The notes beneath the pieces are model-generated. The model ran no database searches and was not told where the DNA came from. It saw only the letters and a program-made list of their open reading frames with translations. The position numbers and the translations under genes were made by a program. 46,701 bases of DNA, taken from JBDREA01 sp043820265. GTDB lineage: Archaea; Altiarchaeota; Altiarchaeia; IMC4; JBDREA01. Positions within the stretch are counted from its first letter, which is position 1. The number at the start of each line of letters is the position of its first letter. The stretch is from contig JBDREA010000117.1 of NCBI GenBank assembly GCA_043820265.1, positions 1 through 46,701 on the forward strand, given 5' to 3'. This document shows positions 8,501-17,147 of this stretch, piece by piece.

Positions 8501-11500
8501 ATGCAGGTATAGTGTAACTTCCGTCAGTATCTGAATAATCATAGTAGACGCTGCTTATCTGGACGAGCGCGTTGTCTACTGGACTCCCGTCACTGTCAAA
8601 TACGTAACCTGCGAGTATTCCTCCTGTGATCAGGGTGAAGTTGAGGTTTCTTGTCTCACCTACAGATATGTTGATTATGGAGCTGTTCTCAAAGAAGTTG
8701 GATCCCAAGGGTGGCCCGGCATGGATATTGAGATTTGTCTGGTTTACCAGGATTGATAGTTTATAGTATCCGCTTGCATTCGTCACGTCGCTGTCGCTCC
8801 CATAGGACACTATGGATGAACCGATTGTGGTGCCGTTTTCGGCTTTGATGTAACCATGGACTATGCCAGAGGGTTGGAATTCGGTGTAGTTGTAAGCCGT
8901 TGTCGAATAGGCCTGCTCTAAGCTATTTGACCTGGTATCAGTTGAGTAGACATAGACGTTCTTCAAGAGGTATGGGCCATCAACCATGTTGCCATAGATA
9001 TACTGTCCGCTAAAGGACAAAGCCATACTTTGTTGCTGGTTGTTGTTGAAATAGGAGCTTCCCGAATCCCATTGTATCTCGTGGCCGGTTTGATCCACTA
9101 ATCTCGCATTGATTGAATAAGTCCCAGAATAACGGACTCTCACACCTACGGTTATCTCGAGTGTATCAAAAAAGGAATCGTTATTTGTATCAGTTGCGTT
9201 TTCTGTGTAGTTGCCTGTGAAGGTTACGTTCAATCCCTGGAATTCATCAAAGCCATAGGCGCTCGTCGAGTACGCATTTAACCTGTAACCTATCTGAGTG
9301 TTGTTTACATCATAGAGTATCAGGAATTTGAGGTTGTATGAGCCGTCTACGCTGTTGTCGTAGATCTCGACTCCCTCAAAGTAGAGGCTAACATTTGACA
9401 CACCATTAGTCAAATTTGAAAGGTTTGTGGCCCCAACTATGTAACTATTGTTTATGTCGTACAAGTAGCCCATCAGCAGATATGTTGAATTTGAGGAGAC
9501 GTTTATGCCAACATCTATTTTCAGGTAATTATAGTATCCGTCTGAGTCAGTGTCCACTCCTTCATCTTGGTATTCACCTGTGAATGCTGCTGATAAGGAT
9601 TGGAACTCATCAAAACTATACGCATTAGTCGTATAGTCGTTTTCAAGGTTTGTTACTAATGTGAAGTTTGTACTGTTCTGGAAGACATTGATTGTCACGT
9701 TGTAGGTCCCGTTAGAGATTTGAGCACGCCAGATATCTTCTCCTGTGATGTTGACTATCACGTTCTTTGTCTGATTGTTGAGGGTTTCGTTTACATTAGC
9801 TTGAGAGACATATGTCCCATCTTGACCGTAGACTATGACTTGAATCGTGTAGCTTTCGAGAGAGCTGTTTGTGTTTGTGGAGATGTTCATGTCGACGACC
9901 AGGAAGTTGTAGAATGAGTCTGAGTCTGTGTCTAGTCCATAGTCTGTGTAGGCGATCGAGACGTATGAATCCTCGGTTGTCTCGAAGTCCGAGGCGGAAT
10001 ATGCTGCTGTTTGATAGCTTCCCCTAGCAAAAACGATGTCTTCGCTGTTTTCTAGTGTGAATGTAACATTGTATGGCCCGTCTCTACCGGAACTCCTTAT
10101 CGTTTGACCGGCAAATACGAGCTCGAACGTGCCTGGAGAGGAGAACTCGAAGGTATCGCCTATACCCATTATCGTATGACCCACGGGATCTGTCAAGAGC
10201 CCTATGAGGCTGTAGGTTCCTGCTTCGGAGACTGTGGCATTTACTAATACTGTCAGGTTGTCGTAGAGTCCATTGCCGTTTCCGTCTGACACCGACTCAG
10301 TTGATCCTGTGAATGATGCTCCAGAGGACTCGAAGTCAGATGCGTTATAATTTTCTGTCGTGTAGGATGTCGAATCTGTGAACAGCGACTGCTCCTGGAG
10401 TGGGTCGTATGCTGAGGAGACATAGGAGCCGTTGCCATAGATCTCGAATCCCTTTACGGTGTATGGACCGTCTCGTCCGTTTGCATTTATCGTGCGTCCG
10501 TCAAATGACAGGTTGAAGGATTGCACACCAACAGGGAGCCAAGTTGTACTTTGGGCAAATGCTATATAGTTTGTATCCGAGTCGTAGAGCCCGCCTATCA
10601 GGGTGTAGTTTCCATCCTCTGAAACATTCACCTCCACAGAGACTGTTAGGTAATTATATTTTCCGCTGGCGTTCGTGTCTGTCCCCGAATCAGATATTGC
10701 TCCGGTGGTACCGATCAGGCCGTAGTCGAAGTTGCGAAAGCTATAATTTTCGCTTGTATTGTAGGGATTTTCCAGATATTCGTAGAGTGACGCATCATCG
10801 GTTTCCCAGTATAATTCACGTAGCTCAAGGGACCCGTTTAGATGGTTGGCATAGATGCATGAGGAGGGATAGATAAGGGACACATTCTGGATTCCCGAAG
10901 AGAGATTCGAGGAGTTAACGGCAAAGCAAAGGCTCGTAGATCCCTCTGAATTCAGGTATCCATATATGTAGTAAACACCATCTGAGGAGATGCTGACCTC
11001 AGCTGTGATGATTATACCATCAGCTAGTCCATCGCTATCGCCGTCGAAGGTGCCCTCCCCAAAGACGCCAGTAAAGCCGACAGGATCCACTCCGCCCCGT
11101 CCTTTCCAAGTGGTGACGTTAAAGCCGTGTCGGCGAAAGACCGCCTTCGCCCAGGTGACATTCACGGATGGATGGTCGTTTGTGTAGTTAAGGAAAAAGT
11201 CTTTTCCTGTGGGCGGACCGGCACGCCCGGATTTTAAGAGGGTGGTAATAACCTTGTTGCCGCCCGGTTGAGTAATTGGGCCGCGGTCGAGGGTCCACCA
11301 GACGTCAGCCAGCGACCACGCCGACGCATCCTCGACCATCAGTGTGTCAGTCGTCATGTCGTGGTTCCATCCCGCGCTTCCATGTGGGCTTCCGTCGTTT
11401 CGTGCGAGGCATGAGGCGAAGTTGGCAAAGTTCTCGCCTAAGCGATCCTCCTTTGTCTTGTCTCCTGTATTTCCTGGACCATACGGGAAGTTGTCGCTTG

Positions 11501-12986
11501 GAGGCTTTATTCGGTGACCGTATTCGTGGCTAGTGCTATGGGTACCCCATCCCTGTGCGACTTGGAGGCGGGTGTGGTGGAGGTGTAAGGTGTTGGTGCC
11601 TGTGGAATAGTATGAGCTGGTATGGTCGTTGTCGCCGATCTCACAGTCCATAGTAAAACCGATTTCGAAGTTTATGGGCGCCTGCTTCCAGTAAAGGTAA
11701 GCCTGAGTTGCAGAATGATAGGTGCTGCCGCCCTCCTGGGCATTGTATTGGAGGTTTTTACTCGCATAGTCGCGATCTTTTATTAAGGGATTTGCGACGG
11801 AGACCTCCTTGGATATTGGAACAGCATTGGCTGCCTTCGCCACAGCGTCGCCCCATGAGGTCTCGTGTATCATTCGCATCTTGATGTTTGACGTCTTTTT
11901 TGTGGGGGAGAACTCGAGGCTGCCGTTGATCCTTCCAGGTTTACCTTCGTCGATGTCGTTCATTGCTAGGTTAATTGCATAATCTCCGTTGTCGTCGGTG
12001 AATGTGGTCCACTTCGTCACCCAATTTCCTCCATCCTGTTGTTGGTACATCACCTTCATCCGCTTGAGAGGATTGGTAGCGCTTTGGGTCTCAGTCATCC
12101 TACCTGTTACCTTGAATGTTTCTCCGCGATTGTTGTTTTCGTCAGTTTCGTCTATTGCATTGCTGGGATCAGCTATCACTTCGAACTTGTAGTTTCCGAT
12201 ATCAAAGGCCGTGAACCTGTGTGTCACAAGCTTGAATGTGCCTGCAGCAATCGTGCCTACGTTTTCTATCTTTTGCTCGAATGGGGAACCGAGATAAGTC
12301 CCTATAACTCGAACATTAACATTCTCCGCATCTGTTTCCCCTTTATTTCTTACCCGTGAAATCATCTCGTAGCGGTTGTTTCCGATGCGTCCAATCTCGA
12401 TTTCTGAGCCGTTGACAAAGAGGTCTATGTCTTCGAATTCAACTTCAAGTTCGGCCCAATCTACTCCAAGGCACCAGCACCCTGTTCCAAGAGTGTCAAT
12501 GAAGACTAGAACCTCGTTGGTGCCGTTTATGACGTAATAAGGATCGATAGTAAAGGAAACCGTACTCCACTGGTCTGTTGCCCCGGTTAGTATTCCAGCG
12601 TAATTTCCGTTGAAGTATACAGAATCTATTTCAGGTATTCCGTCACAACCTGATGTGGGATTGTCACAATCATAAGCCCTCACTGTGAGGATTGCAGAAG
12701 TTATGGTCGACATGTTAATGTCTGAAATATCGAAGGTTACTGTATGAAGACCTGGAGGATAGATGCAGCTACTACCGGTGCCAGTATAACCACGATACTT
12801 GCGGGTAGTCGTGGTTCCAGAGGTTACAGTTACATCATTGCTAGGCCCACTATAACTTAGAATACTCATGCCTGAGGATTCAGGTGGAAAATCTCTATCA
12901 TCGGCTGAGACAGTTATGCAGAAGGAAAAATTTACTAGTAAAATGATAAGAAATAGGCCGAATAATCTCTTGCCCCCCTTTGCCAA
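5583..12986 (-). CDS. giant secreted surface protein with zinc-peptidase, repeat and beta-helix domains
   Basis: 2467 residues, exported by an N-terminal signal peptide (1-28, ending T-V-S-A). In order: a galactose-binding-like beta-sandwich (about 35-185); a CARDB-like domain (about 185-295); a metallopeptidase domain with H487-E-Y-G-H491 and a downstream Glu518 (G-E-N-F) fitting a gluzincin zinc site; about six diverged 115-residue repeats (640-1365) with D-x-D-x-D-G-like calcium loops; six carboxypeptidase-regulatory-like beta repeats (1370-1870) opening G-G-x-x-x-G; a NosD-type beta-helix (1885-2190); an Ig-like domain (2197-2300); and a C-terminal domain ending T-G-W-N-L-I-S-L-Y-V-S-L. 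Dense N-x-S/T sequons suggest heavy glycosylation. There is no clear anchor. Likely role: adhesion or extracellular proteolysis. Confidence 0.88.
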   Translation of the reverse strand: MAKGGKRLFGLFLIILLVNFSFCITVSADDRDFPPESSGMSILSYSGPSNDVTVTSGTTTTRKYRGYTGTGSSCIYPPGLHTVTFDISDINMSTITSAILTVRAYDCDNPTSGCDGIPEIDSVYFNGNYAGILTGATDQWSTVSFTIDPYYVINGTNEVLVFIDTLGTGCWCLGVDWAELEVEFEDIDLFVNGSEIEIGRIGNNRYEMISRVRNKGETDAENVNVRVIGTYLGSPFEQKIENVGTIAAGTFKLVTHRFTAFDIGNYKFEVIADPSNAIDETDENNNRGETFKVTGRMTETQSATNPLKRMKVMYQQQDGGNWVTKWTTFTDDNGDYAINLAMNDIDEGKPGRINGSLEFSPTKKTSNIKMRMIHETSWGDAVAKAANAVPISKEVSVANPLIKDRDYASKNLQYNAQEGGSTYHSATQAYLYWKQAPINFEIGFTMDCEIGDNDHTSSYYSTGTNTLHLHHTRLQVAQGWGTHSTSHEYGHRIKPPSDNFPYGPGNTGDKTKEDRLGENFANFASCLARNDGSPHGSAGWNHDMTTDTLMVEDASAWSLADVWWTLDRGPITQPGGNKVITTLLKSGRAGPPTGKDFFLNYTNDHPSVNVTWAKAVFRRHGFNVTTWKGRGGVDPVGFTGVFGEGTFDGDSDGLADGIIITAEVSISSDGVYYIYGYLNSEGSTSLCFAVNSSNLSSGIQNVSLIYPSSCIYANHLNGSLELRELYWETDDASLYEYLENPYNTSENYSFRNFDYGLIGTTGAISDSGTDTNASGKYNYLTVSVEVNVSEDGNYTLIGGLYDSDTNYIAFAQSTTWLPVGVQSFNLSFDGRTINANGRDGPYTVKGFEIYGNGSYVSSAYDPLQEQSLFTDSTSYTTENYNASDFESSGASFTGSTESVSDGNGNGLYDNLTVLVNATVSEAGTYSLIGLLTDPVGHTIMGIGDTFEFSSPGTFELVFAGQTIRSSGRDGPYNVTFTLENSEDIVFARGSYQTAAYSASDFETTEDSYVSIAYTDYGLDTDSDSFYNFLVVDMNISTNTNSSLESYTIQVIVYGQDGTYVSQANVNETLNNQTKNVIVNITGEDIWRAQISNGTYNVTINVFQNSTNFTLVTNLENDYTTNAYSFDEFQSLSAAFTGEYQDEGVDTDSDGYYNYLKIDVGINVSSNSTYLLMGYLYDINNSYIVGATNLSNLTNGVSNVSLYFEGVEIYDNSVDGSYNLKFLILYDVNNTQIGYRLNAYSTSAYGFDEFQGLNVTFTGNYTENATDTNNDSFFDTLEITVGVRVRYSGTYSINARLVDQTGHEIQWDSGSSYFNNNQQQSMALSFSGQYIYGNMVDGPYLLKNVYVYSTDTRSNSLEQAYSTTAYNYTEFQPSGIVHGYIKAENGTTIGSSIVSYGSDSDVTNASGYYKLSILVNQTNLNIHAGPPLGSNFFENSSIINISVGETRNLNFTLITGGILAGYVFDSDGSPVDNALVQISSVYYDYSDTDGSYTIPALTTGTKSITATPPDGPNLKSNSSSADVVKDQTTYYNITLPIGGSIAGQVIASNGSFVNYTYIYTSSSSNYSNASGHYNITRLSTGSYLLTANPPSSTNYLSNSTTVNVTLGQVTHFNMTVPVGGVISGAISFRNGTPIYNAKVVKSGPSSGTIYSNASGHYSFNRLTPGNYTMTVTPPSGPNLLSNSTTLEVSYGQVFDGNVTLPPGGILTGTVLAENGSSVYNALVYITGSGSANDYSDVNGTYLFERLNGTYNLTITPPGSGNYIENSSAGTVNVSSGQVVYYNITQPTGGMILGRVTDVNGNPVTSLSISLSGGPSSGSDSTNSSGHYEIIRLKTGTYNVTAAAKHSVNLFGNTTQTNVTAGQNTTLNLTLPQIPELYINSDTILDGWAKNLPDPETDGAIIINASHVTLDCNGSFIYGSNAGYGVYLNGKSNVTIRNCTFLNYSIGIYISSSSSNNIIEHNTVRLSETGLYYYYSHNDTIRNNSFNSNSDYGIYLYYSNYNEILENTASNNQDHGLYIYASNFNIISKNTAHSNQDGSAGGSDSAIYLYSSSSNTMTQNDLENHSEGTSDAGIYLYYSDRNMMTKNSIQSSNAGVYFYYSDHNEFMNNTLMQNDYGAYTSTGANNNSIFHNNFIGSTTTHAFDGVGNHWNLSASIGGNYYDNHSVTGNPSNGSQPFNVSGLSWVMDHHPFEDYFGWLIDDVPPQVYALQVSPNPIVNGVPVSISASVTDLDSEVSTVRANVSMPDASNELVGMSSSSPTYTGYFTSTDQIGNYTVRIVANDTFGNINATETASFEVVENITVTTTTNTTNGSTKIVYSSGTDTVLEITTHANVSNANVTVTVSGNDTTGNYTLLGLGKFITIEMDSELTDALDSVLIKFYYTDAELASSGLAESDLGIYRYNTTVSEWQLLNETHPIVNSNGINTEENYLWAEVTQLSTFTLGGGLGILDLDLNLETGWNLISLYVSL

Positions 12987-13076
12987 TTTATCACACCAAA
13001 TAACTTAACAATTGCTATTGCTCGCTTCTCGCTTTATTGTTGGGCATTTAAAGTATATAAATTCTAACTCTGCGTT

Positions 13077-13718
13077 TCATTTCTTGCTTTCACATGTGTT
13101 ATCAATACAACCACATTCTGATACTGCTATCGCTGGTCCGCATTCTTCTTCTATGATGCCCCAGGGAGGGTATCTATGGATGAAGTTAACACACGCACAT
13201 TTTGAACTTGCAGGGACACATTCGCTATCGGATTCGCAATATCCTTTATCGTTAATGTAATCCAATTTAGGATATATTTCTTTAATCTCTCCTGACTTCG
13301 AATCTAGCCCAATTTTAAGAGCAGTTGAGTGTCTGCCCTTCCAATTTTCACCCATCCAGTAGGCAAAGATCAATCCTTTTTGTTGGTCTATTTCCCTTGT
13401 GCATTCAAGTTCGACACCTTTAGTCTCAGCTATGAACTCACAACCACCAACATTGAATACAGCATGGCGTGCACTGGGATATAATTCAAGAAAAGATGTT
13501 ACTTCCTCAAGTCGACTGACAATTATACTGATATTTTCTTCCTTTGGAACTGAACCCGAATTTGTTTCTTCGATGAATGATGGAATTAGAGAAGTATCCT
13601 GTATCAGAGATTTTTTGTTTTCTATTTTATCATCCGAGGAACTTAGACACCCACTTAGAAGGATTAATAAGACAAATAAAATACCAGGCCATATCGAATC
13701 ATCCAAGCCCCCGTTCAT
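13077..13718 (-). CDS. lipoprotein with C-terminal eight-cysteine cluster
   Basis: 213 residues. A signal sequence ends in the lipobox L-L-S-G-C (Cys about 24), so the mature protein should be lipid-anchored outside the membrane. The middle is unrecognised. The C-terminal 55 residues hold eight cysteines spaced C-x5-C-x6-C-x-C-x16-C-x8-C-x-C-x4-C, with Y-C-E near the start and C-I-D-N-T-C at the end. The lipoprotein at 46329-46661 has the same arrangement. The pattern resembles the family called eight-cysteine-cluster proteins, whose function is unknown. The four likely disulfides fit an exposed protein. Confidence 0.75.
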   Translation of the reverse strand: MNGGLDDSIWPGILFVLLILLSGCLSSSDDKIENKKSLIQDTSLIPSFIEETNSGSVPKEENISIIVSRLEEVTSFLELYPSARHAVFNVGGCEFIAETKGVELECTREIDQQKGLIFAYWMGENWKGRHSTALKIGLDSKSGEIKEIYPKLDYINDKGYCESDSECVPASSKCACVNFIHRYPPWGIIEEECGPAIAVSECGCIDNTCESKK

Positions 13719-13778
13719 CTTAGTATTGCATTAATATCTTATATCATTAATAATCCAGTAATTGTATTCAAAAAAACA

Positions 13779-14939
13779 ATGGAAGTGATTCTCCTACAAC
13801 TTGCTGTAATACTTCTTGCCGCCAAGATTGCCGCCGAGATCTGCGAGCGACTTGGACACAATGCTTCTTTGGGCGAGCTCCTCGCAGGCCTTGTGATTGC
13901 CCTGCTTCTTCCGGGTTTTGTAACCGAAGGGTCTGAGATAATCGAATTACTCGCCTCCTTTGGGATAATATTTATGATTTTCATGGTTGGATTGGAATCT
14001 CGGCTTGAAGATCTGGAGTTGGTGGAAAAGCCGGCTTTTTCTGCCGCATTGGGAGGAACCCTGCTTCCCTTCGTTTTAGGATTCACGGCAGTATTATATT
14101 TCGGATTCGGGGTCGTGGAAGCGTTGTTCGTTGCAACAGCCCTCACCGCCTCAAGCATTGGTGTGACAGCCAAGGTTTTCATGGGTCTTGGAAAGATTCG
14201 TTCTCGGGCAGCAGAAATTATTTTAGGGGCTGCGGTAATAGACGACGTATTAAGCCTTTTGCTACTGGCCATTGTTATGGGGGCAACCGTGATGGGGAGC
14301 TCATTCATAGGCGAAGCCCTTGCAGTCGGGGCTTTCTTTTGGTTCGTATTCGTTCCTCTGGGATGGTTTGTCGTGCCCAAAATCATGGACCTAGCGCATA
14401 ATATGAGATCTGAGGGGAGCATATTGGTCATTTCACTCGTCCTACTATTCCTTTTTACTTATGTGGCAGAAGTTGCGGGATTCGCCGCCGTCGTAGGAGC
14501 GTTTATTATCGGATTGATTATGACAAGGACAAGAGACATCGGAGCCCTGACAAAAAACATGTATCCCCTCTACTACTTTATGACTCCCATATTTTTTGTC
14601 TCGATAGGGATGATGTTTGACCCTTATCTATTTGGATCGGTTTTCGGTTTAGGGATAGCCATAACCCTTGCAGCCGTGGTCGGCAAAGTCTTGGGATGTG
14701 CAGTTGGTTGCATCATCGCAAAAGAGGAGAAGGACGCGCTCATAGTCGGGGTGGGGATGATGCCAAGAGGAGAAGTGGCCTTGATAATCGTTAGCCTTGC
14801 GATGGCAACTGGCCTAATCGATCGGGCTCTCTATTCAGCAACCATTTTCATGGCGGTTGTCACCATATTTATTACGCCGATAATATTAAACATATTATAC
14901 AAACACAAAGAACAAGAGACTGAATTAACGGGTGGGTGA
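13779..14939 (+). CDS. monovalent cation:proton antiporter (CPA2 family)
   Basis: A 386-residue integral membrane protein with about 12 hydrophobic segments. It carries the marks of the Na+/H+ exchanger (KefB/NapA-like) family: L-T-A-S-S-I-G-V-T-A-K-V in the middle and G-A-A-V-I-D-D-V with the paired Asp that binds ions. The K+ or Na+ specificity cannot be read. There is no C-terminal RCK/TrkA regulatory domain, so regulation may be separate. It is followed after 6 bases by a DUF47/PhoU-like gene, very likely in one operon. Confidence 0.9.
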   Translation: MEVILLQLAVILLAAKIAAEICERLGHNASLGELLAGLVIALLLPGFVTEGSEIIELLASFGIIFMIFMVGLESRLEDLELVEKPAFSAALGGTLLPFVLGFTAVLYFGFGVVEALFVATALTASSIGVTAKVFMGLGKIRSRAAEIILGAAVIDDVLSLLLLAIVMGATVMGSSFIGEALAVGAFFWFVFVPLGWFVVPKIMDLAHNMRSEGSILVISLVLLFLFTYVAEVAGFAAVVGAFIIGLIMTRTRDIGALTKNMYPLYYFMTPIFFVSIGMMFDPYLFGSVFGLGIAITLAAVVGKVLGCAVGCIIAKEEKDALIVGVGMMPRGEVALIIVSLAMATGLIDRALYSATIFMAVVTIFITPIILNILYKHKEQETELTGG

Positions 14940-14945
14940 AAAAAG

Positions 14946-15617
14946 ATGCCAGACATGTTTCGTTGGAGGAATCTCCTAAGGGAAAAAAAGATATACGATA
15001 TGTTCACAAGCCACGTCGAACTGACCCACGAAGGGATTTCGCTTGTCTCAAAGGCAGTAGTGGATCTCTGTAACCAGCAGTACAAGAAAGAAGACGTCTT
15101 GATAGACAAAGTCGTAAAGATAGAAAAAGAGGCTGCCGAAATCGTCGCCCACGCCACAAAGACTATTGCGCAGTCGAGGTTGACGTCCGTTGAAGCCCAC
15201 GACCTCCTGGATCTCGTATTCCACATAGACAAAGTCGCAAAAAAGACGAAGGGTTCTGCCATCCGGCTCGACTGGGCCGAAGGCGTAGTAGTACCCCAAG
15301 ACATCAAAAATGAATTCATAAAGATCGGCGAAAAACTCGTCGAGATATTCGAGACACTTCAAAAAGCCATCGAAAGCCTTGCAAAAGACGAAATAAAAAA
15401 GACCATAGAATACGCCGACCGAGTATCTGAGATCGAAGACGAGATCGACGAAATCAGAAGGACTGCACAAAAGAGACTTCTCGATTTAAGCGACGAAATG
15501 AAATACGGGGACGTCCGAAAACTCGAAGAAGTCATCGACTACTTGGAGGCGACAGCCGACTTCTGCGAAGACGCAGCTGACACGATAAGACTCATAATAA
15601 TAAAACGGAAAGACTAA
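14946..15617 (+). CDS. DUF47 / PhoU-like helical protein
   Basis: 223 residues, soluble and strongly alpha-helical, the usual length for the DUF47 family related to PhoU. The E-x-x-A/D-x-x-x-D pattern recurs (for example V-S-E-I-E-D-E-I-D-E-I-R-R and C-E-D-A-A-D-T-I-R-L), which in PhoU-like proteins binds metal. DUF47 genes usually adjoin Pit phosphate transporters; here the partner is a cation antiporter, so this one may gate or regulate that transporter. Its stop codon overlaps the thrC stop on the opposite strand by a few bases. Confidence 0.88.
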   Translation: MPDMFRWRNLLREKKIYDMFTSHVELTHEGISLVSKAVVDLCNQQYKKEDVLIDKVVKIEKEAAEIVAHATKTIAQSRLTSVEAHDLLDLVFHIDKVAKKTKGSAIRLDWAEGVVVPQDIKNEFIKIGEKLVEIFETLQKAIESLAKDEIKKTIEYADRVSEIEDEIDEIRRTAQKRLLDLSDEMKYGDVRKLEEVIDYLEATADFCEDAADTIRLIIIKRKD

Positions 15618-16975
15618 GGACAAATTTTTTCTTTAAGATATTTTTTGAAGGATTCGTAGTCATTTGGCAGTTCTTCGTATTTCTCTTCTTTTGAGAGGAC
15701 CGCTTTGAGGCTTTCAGGTATCGGCGGATCGATGCCCAATTCAAGTAGCGTTTCCGGGAACTTTGCGGGGTCGGCTGTTTCAAGGCTTACTGCGAATGGT
15801 TTTTCTGCGACCTCCTTGTTGTAGGCTTTTAATCCCGCCCAAGCCACTGCTCCGTGGGGTTCGAGTATGATGCCTCTTGTGTCAAAGCATTCTGTTATGG
15901 TCTTTTTCGTTTCTTCGTTTGAGATCGAGACTGCAAACATGTCTCCTCTGATCTTTTCGATGTCGGGCATTTCATGAATCTTTCCGGTTTCGTCCATCCA
16001 TCCGCCATAGAGGTCAAATAGCCTAGCGAGGTTGCTTGGATGGCCCACGTTCATAGCTGTTGATAAGCAATTTCGCGACGGGACAATTTTATCATATCTT
16101 CCTTCTTCAACGAACTTTGTAAATTCGTCGTTTTCGTTGGTGGCGACGACGAATTTGGACACAGGCAAACCCATCTTCTTTGCGATGAGCCCCCCCATCA
16201 GGTCGCCGAAGTTTCCAGAGGGCACAGAGAACACTACCTTTTCGCCGGCCTCTTCGAAGAGCTGGCTAAAGGCGTAGAAGTAGTAGACGCTTTGGGGGAG
16301 AAGCCTGCCGAAATTGATGGAGTTGGCAGAAGAAAGATTCAAGTCTTTCAGTTCACTGTCCGCGAATGCTTGTTTTACCAGAGCTTGGCAGTCGTCGAAT
16401 TTCCCGTCCACTGCAATTGCGGAAACGTTTCCTCCGAGTGTTGTCATCTGCTTTCTTTGGCGCTCGCTAACCTCTTCTCTCGGAAACAGCACAAAAACAT
16501 TTATACCTTTCATGCCTTGGAATGCTGCGGCGACTGCTCCTCCTGTGTCTCCTGATGTGGCTGTGAGTATGTTCAGGGGGGGTCCGTTATCTTCGGCGAG
16601 AAAATGCTGCATCAACCTTGCCATAATCCTCGCGGCAAAATCCTTGAATGCTAATGTTGGACCTTCGTCGAGCCACATCAAGTATTGCCTTCCCTCCACC
16701 TTCTCCAAGGGAACCTCGAAGTCGTATGCGTCTTTCGTGATCTCGCGAAGCTTTGAATCGGAAACATCTGATGCCAAAAACCGCCTCATCACCTCAAATG
16801 CTATCTCAGAATATTGCTTTCCTTTTAACGAGAGGATTTCATCAAGGGGGATCTTAGGTATTTTCTCAGGCATGTACAAACCCTTATCCGGAGCCTGACC
16901 GGTCAGAAGGGCGTCCCTGAACGAGACTTTCTCTGATTTCCTGTTCGTACTATGAAACATTATGGTGTCGGACAT
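15614..16975 (-). CDS. thrC: threonine synthase
   Basis: Converts O-phosphohomoserine to threonine using PLP. The 453-residue length fits the long threonine synthase class. W-L-D-E-G-P-T-L-A-F-K111-D-F-A carries the PLP lysine, T-A-T-S-G-D-T-G-G-A is the phosphate/PLP loop, and S-V-P-S-G-N-F-G-D follows. The gene diverges from galT across a 172-base region holding a double-hairpin element. A TATA-like CTATAAA on the minus strand at 17005-17011 lies about 30 bases before the ATG, consistent with a leaderless transcript. Confidence 0.96.
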   Translation of the reverse strand: MSDTIMFHSTNRKSEKVSFRDALLTGQAPDKGLYMPEKIPKIPLDEILSLKGKQYSEIAFEVMRRFLASDVSDSKLREITKDAYDFEVPLEKVEGRQYLMWLDEGPTLAFKDFAARIMARLMQHFLAEDNGPPLNILTATSGDTGGAVAAAFQGMKGINVFVLFPREEVSERQRKQMTTLGGNVSAIAVDGKFDDCQALVKQAFADSELKDLNLSSANSINFGRLLPQSVYYFYAFSQLFEEAGEKVVFSVPSGNFGDLMGGLIAKKMGLPVSKFVVATNENDEFTKFVEEGRYDKIVPSRNCLSTAMNVGHPSNLARLFDLYGGWMDETGKIHEMPDIEKIRGDMFAVSISNEETKKTITECFDTRGIILEPHGAVAWAGLKAYNKEVAEKPFAVSLETADPAKFPETLLELGIDPPIPESLKAVLSKEEKYEELPNDYESFKKYLKEKICP

Positions 16976-17004
16976 CTTGATTGGTATTGTATTGCTTTTT
17001 TCCT

Positions 17005-17116
17005 CTTTATAGTTGAGGCCATAATCCGATGGACAGTCCTGGAAAAAATTATGGCCTCAAATATATTGGAGGACATAAAAAAATAGTCCAGATGATTATG
17101 TCCTCCAATATATATT
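17005..17116. promoter_or_regulatory. double-hairpin element between divergent promoters (copy A)
   Basis: Two perfect inverted repeats abut. Arms 17013-17025 (TTGAGGCCATAAT) and 17048-17060 pair over 13 bp. Arms 17061-17078 (starting ATATATTGGAGGACATAA) and 17096-17113 pair over 18 bp. On the left the element begins with TTTATAG, which is the thrC TATA box on the minus strand. On the right the last arm runs into TATATATT, the likely galT TATA box, about 35 bases before ATG 17148. The same layout recurs at 42450-42558 with different but still complementary arm sequences. It may be a dual operator, a cruciform or a miniature mobile element. Confidence 0.8.
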
Positions 17117-17147
17117 CAAAAAAAACAATCAATGGATGAAATAAAAG

